13,775 bases of DNA, taken from NCBI GenBank assembly GCA_036939355.1, contig JALLAP010001020.1, positions 1-13,775 on the forward strand, given 5' to 3'. Below are positions 7,139-13,775 of this stretch, in pieces. A program made the translations under genes and the position numbers. The notes beneath the pieces are model-generated. The model saw nothing but the letters and a program-made list of their open reading frames with translations. It did no database searches and was not told the DNA's origin. Numbering within the stretch: the first letter of the stretch is position 1; every line of letters begins with the position of its first letter. The DNA comes from Thalassiosira profunda. Lineage: Eukaryota; Bacillariophyta; Thalassiosirophyceae; Thalassiosirales; Thalassiosiraceae.

Positions 7139-8497
7139 CTATGCACTCCTCGAATTCTCTATCAAACAATCTGCGGCCGCCTGCCCGCTCAAGAAGGCGG
7201 CTTCCACGCTCCCAATGCCGGACTGCAGCCCAAAGTAGTCGCCACACGCCAGGAATCGTTTCTCTGCATCGAAGTGGCACTCCGGGCGGTTGCCAATTGA
7301 TGCATATTCCTCCCTATCGTCATGTAGCGGAAAGGCCGCGCCCCATCGATGCCCTGCGCTGTAGATCTCTCGATTTCTCCATTGCACATCCACGTCACCA
7401 CTCGTATTCTCCATTTTCACGAGCAGGGGGAGCGCGCGGTGAAAGTCCTCGACCAACCGATCGCGTATCCTCGTCCGTATCTTTTTCAGCGGCTTGCCCT
7501 TCAGTTCGTCCAGCAATCGCTCGCCCGCCTCCCTGTTCCCGTGCAGCACCCATCGATCGCACGCGCCCTCGCCTTCCTCGTTCCGGCCGGGCTTGGAGGA
7601 GTCTCTTATGAGCTTGCCCAGCATGCCAAAGCGGCCGAAGCGGTCGGCGCCCTCCAAGTCGATGACGTCGGCCGTCAGCGGCAATCGATCGTCGAACGCC
7701 ACCATGGCCGTGATCATCGGGAGGGAACTTCCCACCCGATCGTTGAGAGATTGGCGAAACTCGTCCAATTGGGCGTCCTCAAAGTCGAGCCGGCCCGGTT
7801 TGAACGAATTGCGGTCGGTCGCGACGAGCCAGTCGAAGTCGCCGAGTTGTTGCATGCCCTCCTTCCATTGATCTGTGCGTTTCTCAAGTCGCCATATATG
7901 TGCGTTGTCTTCTGCATTTGCAACATCGTCTATCGATGCGGCCTCTGGGTAAGATGGCAGGTGCGTCGCCCGGGCCTGCGATCCCGTCGCCACCTGTATC
8001 GTCGAATGCTCCGACTTCGTTTGCAGTAATTGTTGGCAGAGGGCGCTCATCGTCGGGACGCCTACCAAGCGCTCCTCCGTCATCTCTTCGTATGTCAATT
8101 TTCCTTCTTTCTTCGTTATCTTTGCAAACGATCCTTTCCAGGGCTGCACCCACCCCCGCTCCTTCCATTTGTCCAGCTCGCTTCGAAACGCATCCGTCTG
8201 CGGGGGATCAATGGACGGACACCCGTGATCGAACTGTATCTTCCTCCCGTCCTTCAATTCCACCTGCCTTGTCGACGTTCGCCCGCCGACGCCTCGCCCG
8301 CCCTCGAAGATCGTGATATCGAAGCGGCCCGGCGAGGCGAGGAGGGACGAGGCGAAGGAACAACCGGCCACGCCCCCGCCGAGCACGGCGACGCGCGTTC
8401 GGTCCGAGTGGCGGGCGGCGAGGGAGGACGTGCAGCGGAGCATGATGGCGAATAGGAGGAGGAGGAGGAAGACCGGGGGTGTCGACGGTGGCTTCAT
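7139..8497 (-). CDS. FAD-dependent amine-oxidase/renalase-like oxidoreductase with signal peptide
   Basis: The 452-residue product has an N-terminal Rossmann FAD site: VAVLGGGVAGCSFASSL with GGGVAG at residues 40-45, the strand-end acid at E65 (TIFEGG), and GVGGRTSTR (69-77). FDHGCPSI (89-96) fits the FDHG block of flavin amine oxidases, and GHRWGAAFP (382-390) plus ACGDYFG with SVEAAFLSGQAAA near the C-terminus (about 417-443) match the second FAD-contact region of renalase-like enzymes. Members oxidise amines or reduced nicotinamides; the substrate here cannot be told. The start at 8497 is chosen because it begins a signal peptide (a VFLLLLLFAIML core, residues 9-20) just before the Rossmann strand; the open frame runs 50 codons further upstream without protein-like content. 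The leader suggests entry to the ER, secretion or a complex plastid, but no FAP motif follows. No intron is evident. Confidence 0.85.
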   Translation of the reverse strand: MKPPSTPPVFLLLLLFAIMLRCTSSLAARHSDRTRVAVLGGGVAGCSFASSLLASPGRFDITIFEGGRGVGGRTSTRQVELKDGRKIQFDHGCPSIDPPQTDAFRSELDKWKERGWVQPWKGSFAKITKKEGKLTYEEMTEERLVGVPTMSALCQQLLQTKSEHSTIQVATGSQARATHLPSYPEAASIDDVANAEDNAHIWRLEKRTDQWKEGMQQLGDFDWLVATDRNSFKPGRLDFEDAQLDEFRQSLNDRVGSSLPMITAMVAFDDRLPLTADVIDLEGADRFGRFGMLGKLIRDSSKPGRNEEGEGACDRWVLHGNREAGERLLDELKGKPLKKIRTRIRDRLVEDFHRALPLLVKMENTSGDVDVQWRNREIYSAGHRWGAAFPLHDDREEYASIGNRPECHFDAEKRFLACGDYFGLQSGIGSVEAAFLSGQAAADCLIENSRSA

Positions 8498-8884
8498 TGA
8501 GGGGCTGGGGGGTGTTGGCGTCGGCACAAGTGAACATGTTGTGAGGGGCACCTCCACGTGGAATCTATAATCGCCGACTAAGTCGCCTAATCGGCGATTG
8601 TCAAACTTCCTCGTTACAGCAACCATAATAAATGCAACTCCGTTCAAATCAATTTGAATAGATTGGCGATATCAAGTCCTACGTGAAGGGAGAAACATAG
8701 GTATCTACAAGACTGTGTCCGACATCGGTGCATCAACGGATGATTTTTTTTTTGCAAGAACAAAGCAAGCGATATCGATCATTCGTCCGAGTTGGGCAAC
8801 GCATTGCATCCAGTAGCACGCCCGTCCACTGCTCCTGAATTGCACATCGATAGATTTGACTGACAGATCGACCATCATACAACC
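8498..8884. promoter_or_regulatory. Divergent promoter between oxidoreductase and phosphoesterase-like gene
   Basis: These 387 bp separate two genes facing away from each other. No gene is visible. Notable structures are a 9-bp inverted repeat at 8569-8599 that encloses CGACTAAGTCGCC, a TTCAAAT-CA-ATTTGAA palindrome at 8643-8658 and a run of nine T at about 8743-8753. The stretch is noticeably richer in A/T than the flanking coding regions. Confidence 0.5.
8569..8599. repeat. Nested inverted repeat in divergent promoter
   Basis: AATCGCCGA (8569-8577) is complementary to TCGGCGATT (8591-8599). Within and overlapping it, CGACT-A-AGTCG (8575-8585) is a second palindrome related to the one at 4992-5006. 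Confidence 0.7.
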
Positions 8885-11188
8885 ATGAACGTCAGAGGCA
8901 CCGACGACCACGAGCTGGACCGCGTCCCGGCGCGGTCGCGCTTCTCCGCGCCCCCCTCGGCCTCCTTCGACTTTGGGGCCAACGACAACTACCGCGCCTC
9001 CGCCAAGAAGTCCAAGGGGGGGATCAACGGCCGGTCCTACGAGAGCGACGAGGAGGACGAGTTGGGGTTGAGCTCGAAAAAAGAACTCCGGAGTTTGTCC
9101 AAGCGCACGAGCAGCGGATTGAATGAGGCGGAGAAGCTGGCGCGGCAGAGCTCGTACAGCTCCACGGCGTCGAAGGATCGGCCGTGGCGGAGCGCCAGCG
9201 GCGGCTCGGCCACCGACTCTAACAGCCGGTCGAGCAGCTACGCCACCGCCGCGGAGGGCGACGGGAGCATCTTCGACTGGGGATCCTCGGGCGGCAACAA
9301 AAACCGGTGGTCCGAGCCCGACGACCTCGCCGAGGAATCGCGCCGGGCCACCTCCGCGGCCGTCAACACCATGGCCACCCAGTACGCCGACAGCATGGAG
9401 GAGGAGGTGAGCTTCAACCCCTCCTCGCCCATGGGCGGAAGCCGCGGCACGGGCTACGGAGGGGACGAGATGGCGGGGCTGACCGAAAATGGCAACTCGC
9501 TCCCCCCGGCCATGGACAAGCGCAAGAGCGACACGGACTACGTGAAGAGCCGCCTGTCGAAGTTGGTGCCCAAGTGGAACGACAATTCCGTCTCCGAGCA
9601 CGACCGGGTGCGGGACGAGGCGCTCAAGATGCTCGAGATTGCGGACAGTTCTCTTTCGATGTCGCCGCTCAACTCGGCCCCCAGCTCCCCGCGCACTCCC
9701 CGCAATAGTGCGGCGGGCCTCTTCCGCACGGCCGGAGGTGGCCTCGCCATGCGCGGACTCCACGACGACGAGGTGGAAAAGATCAGCATCAGCGGGAGCA
9801 AGCGCCGGGACACTGCAGGAATTTCCGGAATCGACAACTTCAAGGAGCGCACCCCCTCCAAGTCCCGGTGGAACGGCACCTTCACCATCGGCAGCAACGA
9901 CGAGGACGACCTCCAGAATGGCAACTCGAACGGCAACCCCGTCAGTCCCAACGAGGACACCCCCTCCATGTGGAGCAGCCGCTACTCGGTCGAACGGCAG
10001 CTCATGGCCATCACGGGGGGATTAGACTCGAAGCAACTGCTGAGCAAGATGGACGTCCTCCACGCGCGACGGGAGAAGACCAAGTCCGCCAGAGGATTGT
10101 ACCGCGCGAGCGGCTACGCCATGGACGGAAGTCACGAGGAGTACAACGATTATTCCAAGGGGAGCTCGACGGGCGTGGGATTGGGCGGGATTTGGATGTG
10201 GATTCGCGGAACGTTGTGGGGCGACGTCGAGGCCTTGAACTCGGATGGGACGACGCAGAGCCTGGTGCGGAGGGAGAAGGCCCTGCGGCGAAGGAGGATG
10301 TGCCGCTTCGCGACCCTGTTCGTCATGGCGCTCGCCATTACAGCAGGGGTGGTTGGCCACTGGGGGACGCAGCAGATGAAGTCGTCGGACGTGAACTTTT
10401 ACGTGCTGGCCGACGAGCCGTACGATTGGTCGAACACCGAGCAGGTCACGCGCGAGTTGGAGAATCTGCCCAAAGATGCCGAGTTTGTCGTCCACTTGGG
10501 CAATTCCAATGGAGATGAGCAGAGCATGTGTCAGGAGTATGGTTTCACCCGCGCCGCGGCCGTGTTCAAGGAGAGTCCGGTGCCGGTGTTGGTCCTCCCC
10601 GCGGGCCTGGATTGGGCCGCGTGCGGGTCCGAGAAGGCGGCGCTGGAGAGCCTGCACTTCTGGGAGATCAACCTCGGCCAATTGGAGAAGAACTGGAAGC
10701 ATCCCCTCGACGTCGAGTACAGCGAGGACGTCGTGGGCAACTTCGCCTTCCTCCACAAGGGCGTGCTGTTCGTGGGCGTGTCCATCATCGACGTCGAGAC
10801 GAAGCCGGACGAGCTGACCGCCCGCCTCGAGCAGAACGTGATGTGGACGAAGGCGCAGCTGACGGGACACGAGGCGAACGAGTACCACGCCGTGGTCATC
10901 TTCGGCCACGCCCCGCCCAGCTCCGACCAGGGCGAGTACTTTTGGCCCATCACCGAGCAGGTGAAGGATTTGGGCAAGCCGGTGCTGTACCTCCACGCCA
11001 ACGCGGACGGGTCGTTCGAGCGGTACACACCCTTTAGCGAGGCCGAGAACTTTGGGGCCGTGCAGCTGGAGAAGCAGGGCCTGGAGGCGCCCATGCGGGT
11101 GAAGGTGAAGGGCAAGAAGGGGAAGGAGGGCGACGATTTGTTCATGTTCGAGCGGAGGGAGCCCACCGAGAAGCGCATCCAGGCGTGA
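8885..11188 (+). CDS. Single-pass membrane protein with degenerate metallophosphoesterase-like ectodomain
   Basis: The 767-residue reading is uninterrupted and starts at an ATG in CAACCATGAA context. Residues 1 to about 400 are Ser/Gly/Asp-rich, with SP motifs such as MSPLNSAPSSPRTPR, and look disordered and phosphorylatable. After a basic cluster (RREKALRRRRMCR), residues 474-491 form the only clear membrane helix, suggesting a type II protein with a cytosolic N-terminus. Residues about 502-767 resemble the calcineurin-like phosphoesterase relatives I recall from diatoms: NFYVLADEPYDW (504-515), EFVVHLG (533-539), VPVLVLPAG (566-574), FAFLHKGVLFVGV, VIFGHAPP (about 671-678) and YLHANADGSFE (702-712). 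Several metal ligands look replaced: GN540 where GD is expected, LPAGLDW where PGNHD is expected, and HANAD where a final His is expected. It may therefore be catalytically dead. The family link is inferred from pattern and not from a search. Confidence 0.75.
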   Translation: MNVRGTDDHELDRVPARSRFSAPPSASFDFGANDNYRASAKKSKGGINGRSYESDEEDELGLSSKKELRSLSKRTSSGLNEAEKLARQSSYSSTASKDRPWRSASGGSATDSNSRSSSYATAAEGDGSIFDWGSSGGNKNRWSEPDDLAEESRRATSAAVNTMATQYADSMEEEVSFNPSSPMGGSRGTGYGGDEMAGLTENGNSLPPAMDKRKSDTDYVKSRLSKLVPKWNDNSVSEHDRVRDEALKMLEIADSSLSMSPLNSAPSSPRTPRNSAAGLFRTAGGGLAMRGLHDDEVEKISISGSKRRDTAGISGIDNFKERTPSKSRWNGTFTIGSNDEDDLQNGNSNGNPVSPNEDTPSMWSSRYSVERQLMAITGGLDSKQLLSKMDVLHARREKTKSARGLYRASGYAMDGSHEEYNDYSKGSSTGVGLGGIWMWIRGTLWGDVEALNSDGTTQSLVRREKALRRRRMCRFATLFVMALAITAGVVGHWGTQQMKSSDVNFYVLADEPYDWSNTEQVTRELENLPKDAEFVVHLGNSNGDEQSMCQEYGFTRAAAVFKESPVPVLVLPAGLDWAACGSEKAALESLHFWEINLGQLEKNWKHPLDVEYSEDVVGNFAFLHKGVLFVGVSIIDVETKPDELTARLEQNVMWTKAQLTGHEANEYHAVVIFGHAPPSSDQGEYFWPITEQVKDLGKPVLYLHANADGSFERYTPFSEAENFGAVQLEKQGLEAPMRVKVKGKKGKEGDDLFMFERREPTEKRIQA

Positions 11189-11432
11189 GGAGGAGGAGAC
11201 GCCCAGTGTTTGTAGAGACTGGCGATTGGTGAAGGTGTATGGGTGAACAGCTTAAGAGAATTCATCTGTGGACAATGTGTAGAAGGCAATCTAAAAGAGC
11301 TAAGCTGTTACTATTATCATAAGCTGCTCTTTCACATACTTCATTGCCTCTCATACGAAGGTGAAATAGACCCCCCGCCTCAGCTCTGTGGGGTTTCGTT
11401 GTTGCAGTTTCCTTCCCGTGGCACAACAAAGG
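11189..11432. other. Convergent 3' interval
   Basis: These 244 bp lie between the phosphoesterase-like stop and the stop of the coiled-coil gene on the other strand. AAAGAGC (11294-11300) pairs with GCTCTTT (11336-11342) across a 35-nt gap; this is weak as a structure. No gene is seen. Confidence 0.35.
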
Positions 11433-11819
11433 CTAAGCGGCAGCATACTTCCCTTTGCCCAAAACATGGGCACAAATCGCAGTCCCTACCACCAGCAACA
11501 TGTAGAACGCGTGCATAGCCGTACGTTTCTTCTCCTCTTGCAAGGCACAAAACTTCTTCTTCAACTCAGCGTTCTCGGATTTCAGTGCCTTCGCCATGCG
11601 CCCCACATGCTGAAGCATCCTGACAAACATGGCCTCTGCCTTTGCTGCCTGCTTCGCATACTCCCCGGCGTCAAGCTTGGCAATGTTGTCACGGGCTTCG
11701 ACGTATCTGTCAACAGAAGCAGGATCTCCCAAGCTAATGGCCCAAAAAGCAGCTTCATATTCTTGCATTGCCTCCGCCAGGCGCTTCGCAAACTCGTCAA
11801 CTTCCTTCGTCTCTGTCAT
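11433..11819 (-). CDS. Small coiled-coil, tail-anchored membrane protein of unknown family
   Basis: The 128-residue product begins at ATG 11819 (MTETKEVDEFAKRLAEAMQE). Residues 1-100 are Ala/Glu/Lys-rich and predicted helical, with a heptad-like stretch at about 72-99 (RMAKALKSENAELKKKFCAL). A single hydrophobic segment at 102-120 (MHAFYMLLVVGTAICAHVL) is followed by only eight residues, GKGKYAAA. This architecture fits a tail-anchored protein facing the cytosol, such as a SNARE-like or tethering factor, but no SNARE layer or other named motif can be read. It shares a divergent promoter with the Cys-rich gene at 12155. I do not recognise the family. The coding call rests on length, helical composition and a sensible start, and a chance reading cannot be fully excluded. 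Confidence 0.68.
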   Translation of the reverse strand: MTETKEVDEFAKRLAEAMQEYEAAFWAISLGDPASVDRYVEARDNIAKLDAGEYAKQAAKAEAMFVRMLQHVGRMAKALKSENAELKKKFCALQEEKKRTAMHAFYMLLVVGTAICAHVLGKGKYAAA

Positions 11820-11916
11820 GATGTTTGTTGCAGCGAAACCTCGAATTGTGAGCTCACAAAGTGAGGTTGCTTCAAGGAAGCAGATACTTTCAATGGTGTG
11901 CGTTAATGTTGCAATC

Positions 11917-11969
11917 CAAACATGCCAGGTCGCCCATGTTCAGGTGCAAACATGCCACAGGGTCGCCCA
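11917..11969. repeat. Two-copy direct repeat upstream of two genes
   Basis: CAAACATGCCAGGTCGCCCA (11917-11936) recurs from 11947 to 11969 with three extra bases (CAG) after CATGCCA. The copies start 30 bp apart. Confidence 0.8.
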
Positions 11970-12005
11970 CTAACTGAACAGTCATTGGTTGGGCTGCTTT
12001 TAGGT

Positions 12006-12018
12006 ACGTAAATTACGT
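12006..12018. promoter_or_regulatory. ACGT-core palindrome, bZIP-like candidate site
   Basis: ACGTAA-A-TTACGT is a perfect 6-bp inverted repeat around one base. ACGT cores are typical of bZIP targets in algae and plants; binding here is inference. Confidence 0.4.
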
Positions 12019-12154
12019 TCGGCTAGGGCAACGAGCACCATCCACGATTGAGACGAAACGGTGATTTCATTGGCGTGGAAACAAAGCAACCACCCCGACG
12101 AGCGACGCTCTTGGCCGCGACGCACCGCAGTAGTTGCTCGACGATAACGCTCCC

Positions 12155-13270
12155 ATGCCATCGATGGCTGGTTTCATTCTCGCCATGGCGGCCGTCGCGC
12201 TCGTGGATGGGACGACTCGAGTCGGGGACGGCAGCGCGACCAACTCCAACGAGGGCGGCTCGACCAGAGCATCAAGCCTCCGCAATGGGCGCCTATTGAA
12301 CGGTGCATCGGCCGCCGCCGTGGAGCGGCAGCTCCTGCCCCATCCACCGCACCACGATAATCACGACTCGAGCAATTACAGCGGCTGCCTCGGCTTGTCC
12401 GAGGAGGAGCTAAAGGAAGCGTGGAAAACCACCTTCCAGGGCAATGCTCCTCCGTGCACAATCTCGGTGGAGGGCGTCGTGGTGGCTGGCGATGATAAGT
12501 CGGCATCCTCCGGAGTATCTGGAGGGAGCGGGGCGGAATCTGGGAGCGGCGGGGGAGGTGACAGCGGGGAAGACGGTGGCCTGAGCGGAGGTGGCGACGG
12601 CGGCGACGGCAACGGAGATGAAAGCGATGGCTCTGGGACCAGCTCAGGTGGCTCGGACGTCGGATCATCCGGCGGCAGTGCAGGTGGCTCGGACGGCTCG
12701 GACGGCTCGGGCGGAAGCTCTGGCGGAGGCTCTGGGGGCGATGGCGACGGTAAGTTGCCCAACTCGTGATGCGCGTTTCGATTTAAGCAGTGGCCCAACT
12801 CTAACCTTCTCCTCTCATCGATAGGCTCGGGCTCCTCGGCCATTGTCAGATTCTTCAACGTCAGTGACTGCGATAGCTACAGCAACATCTGGGTGTGGGA
12901 TCTGGCGTTGACCTGCGAGAATACGACGTCCCTCGAATCCTGCGAGTGCACGTCCGCCAGCATCCTGCACGACGAGGGCGCACTGGGATGCCCGGATGAC
13001 GCGGGGTCTCCCACGTGCCCCGACGACTGCCCGGTCTGCTCGACGTGCCTGACCCTCCTCGCGCCCAAGATGAATTGCTCCGACGACACCCTCCAGAACG
13101 ATCGAAGCGTGGGGCTCGAGCAGGACGCGTTCCGCGCGTTTCCCATTGTCCTTGGCGTGGCGGCCGTCCTCGCGGTCGCGTTGGGAGCGACGTTGTATCA
13201 AAACAAGCAGAGGGGCGTCTCCGGGGGGCTCGACGCGGGGTTGGTGCCTCCTGCGAACGGTATGCTTTGA
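12155..13270 (+). CDS. Secreted or type I membrane Gly/Ser-rich, Cys-rich protein of unknown family
   Basis: Exons 12155-12749 and 12825-13270 join through a 75-nt intron to give 346 residues. A short signal peptide (MPSMAGFILAMAAVALVDG) opens the protein. Residues about 81-107 contain GCLGLSEEELKEAW and PPCTISVEG, with two Cys. A Gly/Ser/Asp low-complexity run fills about residues 115-200. The second exon encodes ten Cys in a compact domain that includes WVWDLALTCENTTSLESCEC and TCPDDCPVCSTCL. A hydrophobic helix at about 303-322 (AFPIVLGVAAVLAVALGATL) is followed by a short tail, so this looks like a type I membrane protein with a disulphide-rich ectodomain. The even total of twelve Cys fits pairing. 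Cell-wall or adhesion roles would suit the composition, but I do not recognise the family. The start at 12155 begins the signal peptide; an ATG at 12164 is also in frame. Confidence 0.8.
12750..12824 (+). other. Intron in the Cys-rich gene
   Basis: The donor is GTAAGT at 12750. A pyrimidine-rich tract precedes the acceptor ATCGATAG ending at 12824 (75 nt). It splits a Gly codon and joins the Gly/Ser run to GSSAIVRFF. Confidence 0.9.
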
Positions 13271-13431
13271 TCCGTTGACGTCGCTTCGTCCTCTATTTTA
13301 GCGTTGGTGAGAGGCCAGCCAGATATTGCACGCCCTCCACTTGTGTTCATATCCGAGATGTTCAAGATGGACGACAGCTGCAGATAATTGCCCGGTAGAT
13401 TGTTTGCATCATAAGGTCCTTGCTCCCTCTA
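13271..13431. other. Convergent 3' interval
   Basis: The 161 bp between the Cys-rich stop and the methyltransferase stop should hold both 3' UTRs. Nothing else is seen. Confidence 0.35.
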
Positions 13432-13775
13432 TCAATCACTTTTCTTGGCCGCTTTGACGATGAACAGAGGATCCGAACGCCCCGGATTCGGCGAAATGTC
13501 CTCGCACGTCGCCGGCTCGAACTGACCGGAGTAGTGAAAGAACGACCCCACGACGAAGATGTGCTCCAAATCGTTCGTTTGCAGCCAGATCCTGAAAGCT
13601 TTCGTCGGAAAGCACCGATTGCTCATCGAGATGATGCATTCCCCTCCCGGCCGCAACACCCTAGCGATTTCGTTGAAGATCTCTTTGGGCTGATTGAGGT
13701 AGTCGACACTCACCACGCATGTAACCTTGTCGAAGCTCTCATCCTCAAACGGGAAGACCGGCTCGTTGTTCAGAT
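13432..13775 (-). CDS. Class I SAM-dependent methyltransferase (type 11), C-terminal part, cut by window edge
   Basis: The minus-strand frame is open from the right edge to a TGA at 13434-13432, giving 113 residues. It reads FPFEDESFDKV, then VVSVDYLNQPKEIFNEIARV, then LRPGGECIISMSNRCFPTKA with RIWL. This is the second half of a Rossmann methyltransferase fold: the D-x-V strand, the LRPGG loop and the ISxSNRCFPTKA block shared with plant and algal type 11 methyltransferases. The SAM-binding GxGxG motif and the start lie beyond the window. The C-terminus carries FFHYSGQFEPATCEDISPNP and ends in basic residues. The substrate cannot be inferred. The gene is convergent with the Cys-rich gene. Confidence 0.88.
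   Translation of the reverse strand, partial: LNNEPVFPFEDESFDKVTCVVSVDYLNQPKEIFNEIARVLRPGGECIISMSNRCFPTKAFRIWLQTNDLEHIFVVGSFFHYSGQFEPATCEDISPNPGRSDPLFIVKAAKKSD

Larger units (their letters stand above)
11820..12154. promoter_or_regulatory. Divergent promoter between coiled-coil gene and Cys-rich gene
   Basis: This 335-bp interval holds a two-copy direct repeat (11917-11936 and 11947-11969) and a 13-bp ACGT-core palindrome (12006-12018). I see no gene in it. Confidence 0.45.

Noticed and set aside
8705..9763. 352-codon minus-strand reading opposite the phosphoesterase-like gene
   Set aside because: Its composition (Arg, Gly, Ala, Val) is what G/C-rich antisense of the real gene produces; no motif is visible.
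10022..10996. 324-codon minus-strand reading
   Set aside because: It is antisense to the ectodomain-coding region and has no recognisable domain.
11294..11342. Hairpin with AAAGAGC/GCTCTTT arms as a terminator
   Set aside because: The arms are only 7 bp with a 35-nt gap, and hairpin terminators are not expected for eukaryotic mRNA genes.
12213..12224. CGACTCGAGTCG palindrome related to the promoter element
   Set aside because: It lies inside the coding sequence of the Cys-rich gene and has a different centre; probably coincidence.
12376..12858. Pro/Ser-rich minus-strand reading
   Set aside because: It is the antisense image of the Gly/Ser run and crosses a well-supported intron on the other strand.

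Overview
The window reads as compact nuclear DNA of a eukaryotic alga, most likely a photosynthetic stramenopile (diatom-like). Three things point there. Short spliceosomal introns of about 63-78 nt with GT-AG ends (donors GTGAGT, GTACGT, GTAAGT) interrupt recognisable genes. Several families resemble ones I associate with diatoms: the MYND protein, the Smr protein with a CGGG motif, and a diverged phosphoesterase. One leader resembles a signal peptide ending in an 'FAP' plastid-targeting motif. There is no operon structure, tRNA, rRNA, CRISPR array, insertion sequence or phage gene that I can see. The species cannot be fixed from the sequence alone.

Layout, left to right: the 5' end of a nicotinate phosphoribosyltransferase gene (minus, cut by the window edge); a two-exon leucyl/phenylalanyl-tRNA-protein transferase homologue (plus); an Smr-domain gene (plus) whose N-terminal two thirds is readable only across several frames; GINS subunit Psf2 (minus); an Mpv17/PMP22-family membrane protein (plus) with one intron and a leader in a different frame; a three-exon MYND zinc-finger protein (minus) with a 22-nt micro-exon; an FAD-dependent amine-oxidase/renalase-like oxidoreductase with a signal peptide (minus); a 767-residue single-pass membrane protein with a degenerate metallophosphoesterase ectodomain (plus); a small coiled-coil tail-anchored protein (minus); a secreted or type I membrane Gly/Ser-rich, Cys-rich protein of unknown family (plus, one intron); and the C-terminal part of a class I SAM-dependent methyltransferase (minus, cut by the right edge).

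Genes mostly alternate in strand, giving four shared divergent promoter intervals (188-709, 4870-5144, 8498-8884, 11820-12154) and several tight convergent tails (39 bp between the Mpv17-like and MYND stops). Functions are unrelated (NAD salvage, N-degron tagging, DNA replication, membrane and redox proteins), so this looks like an ordinary gene-dense chromosomal region and not a dedicated system. The points most worth a second look are the multi-frame Smr gene, the frame break between the Mpv17-like leader and its body, the phosphoesterase-like protein that has lost metal ligands, related palindromic elements in two divergent promoters, and a marked excess of the hexamer TTGCAA.
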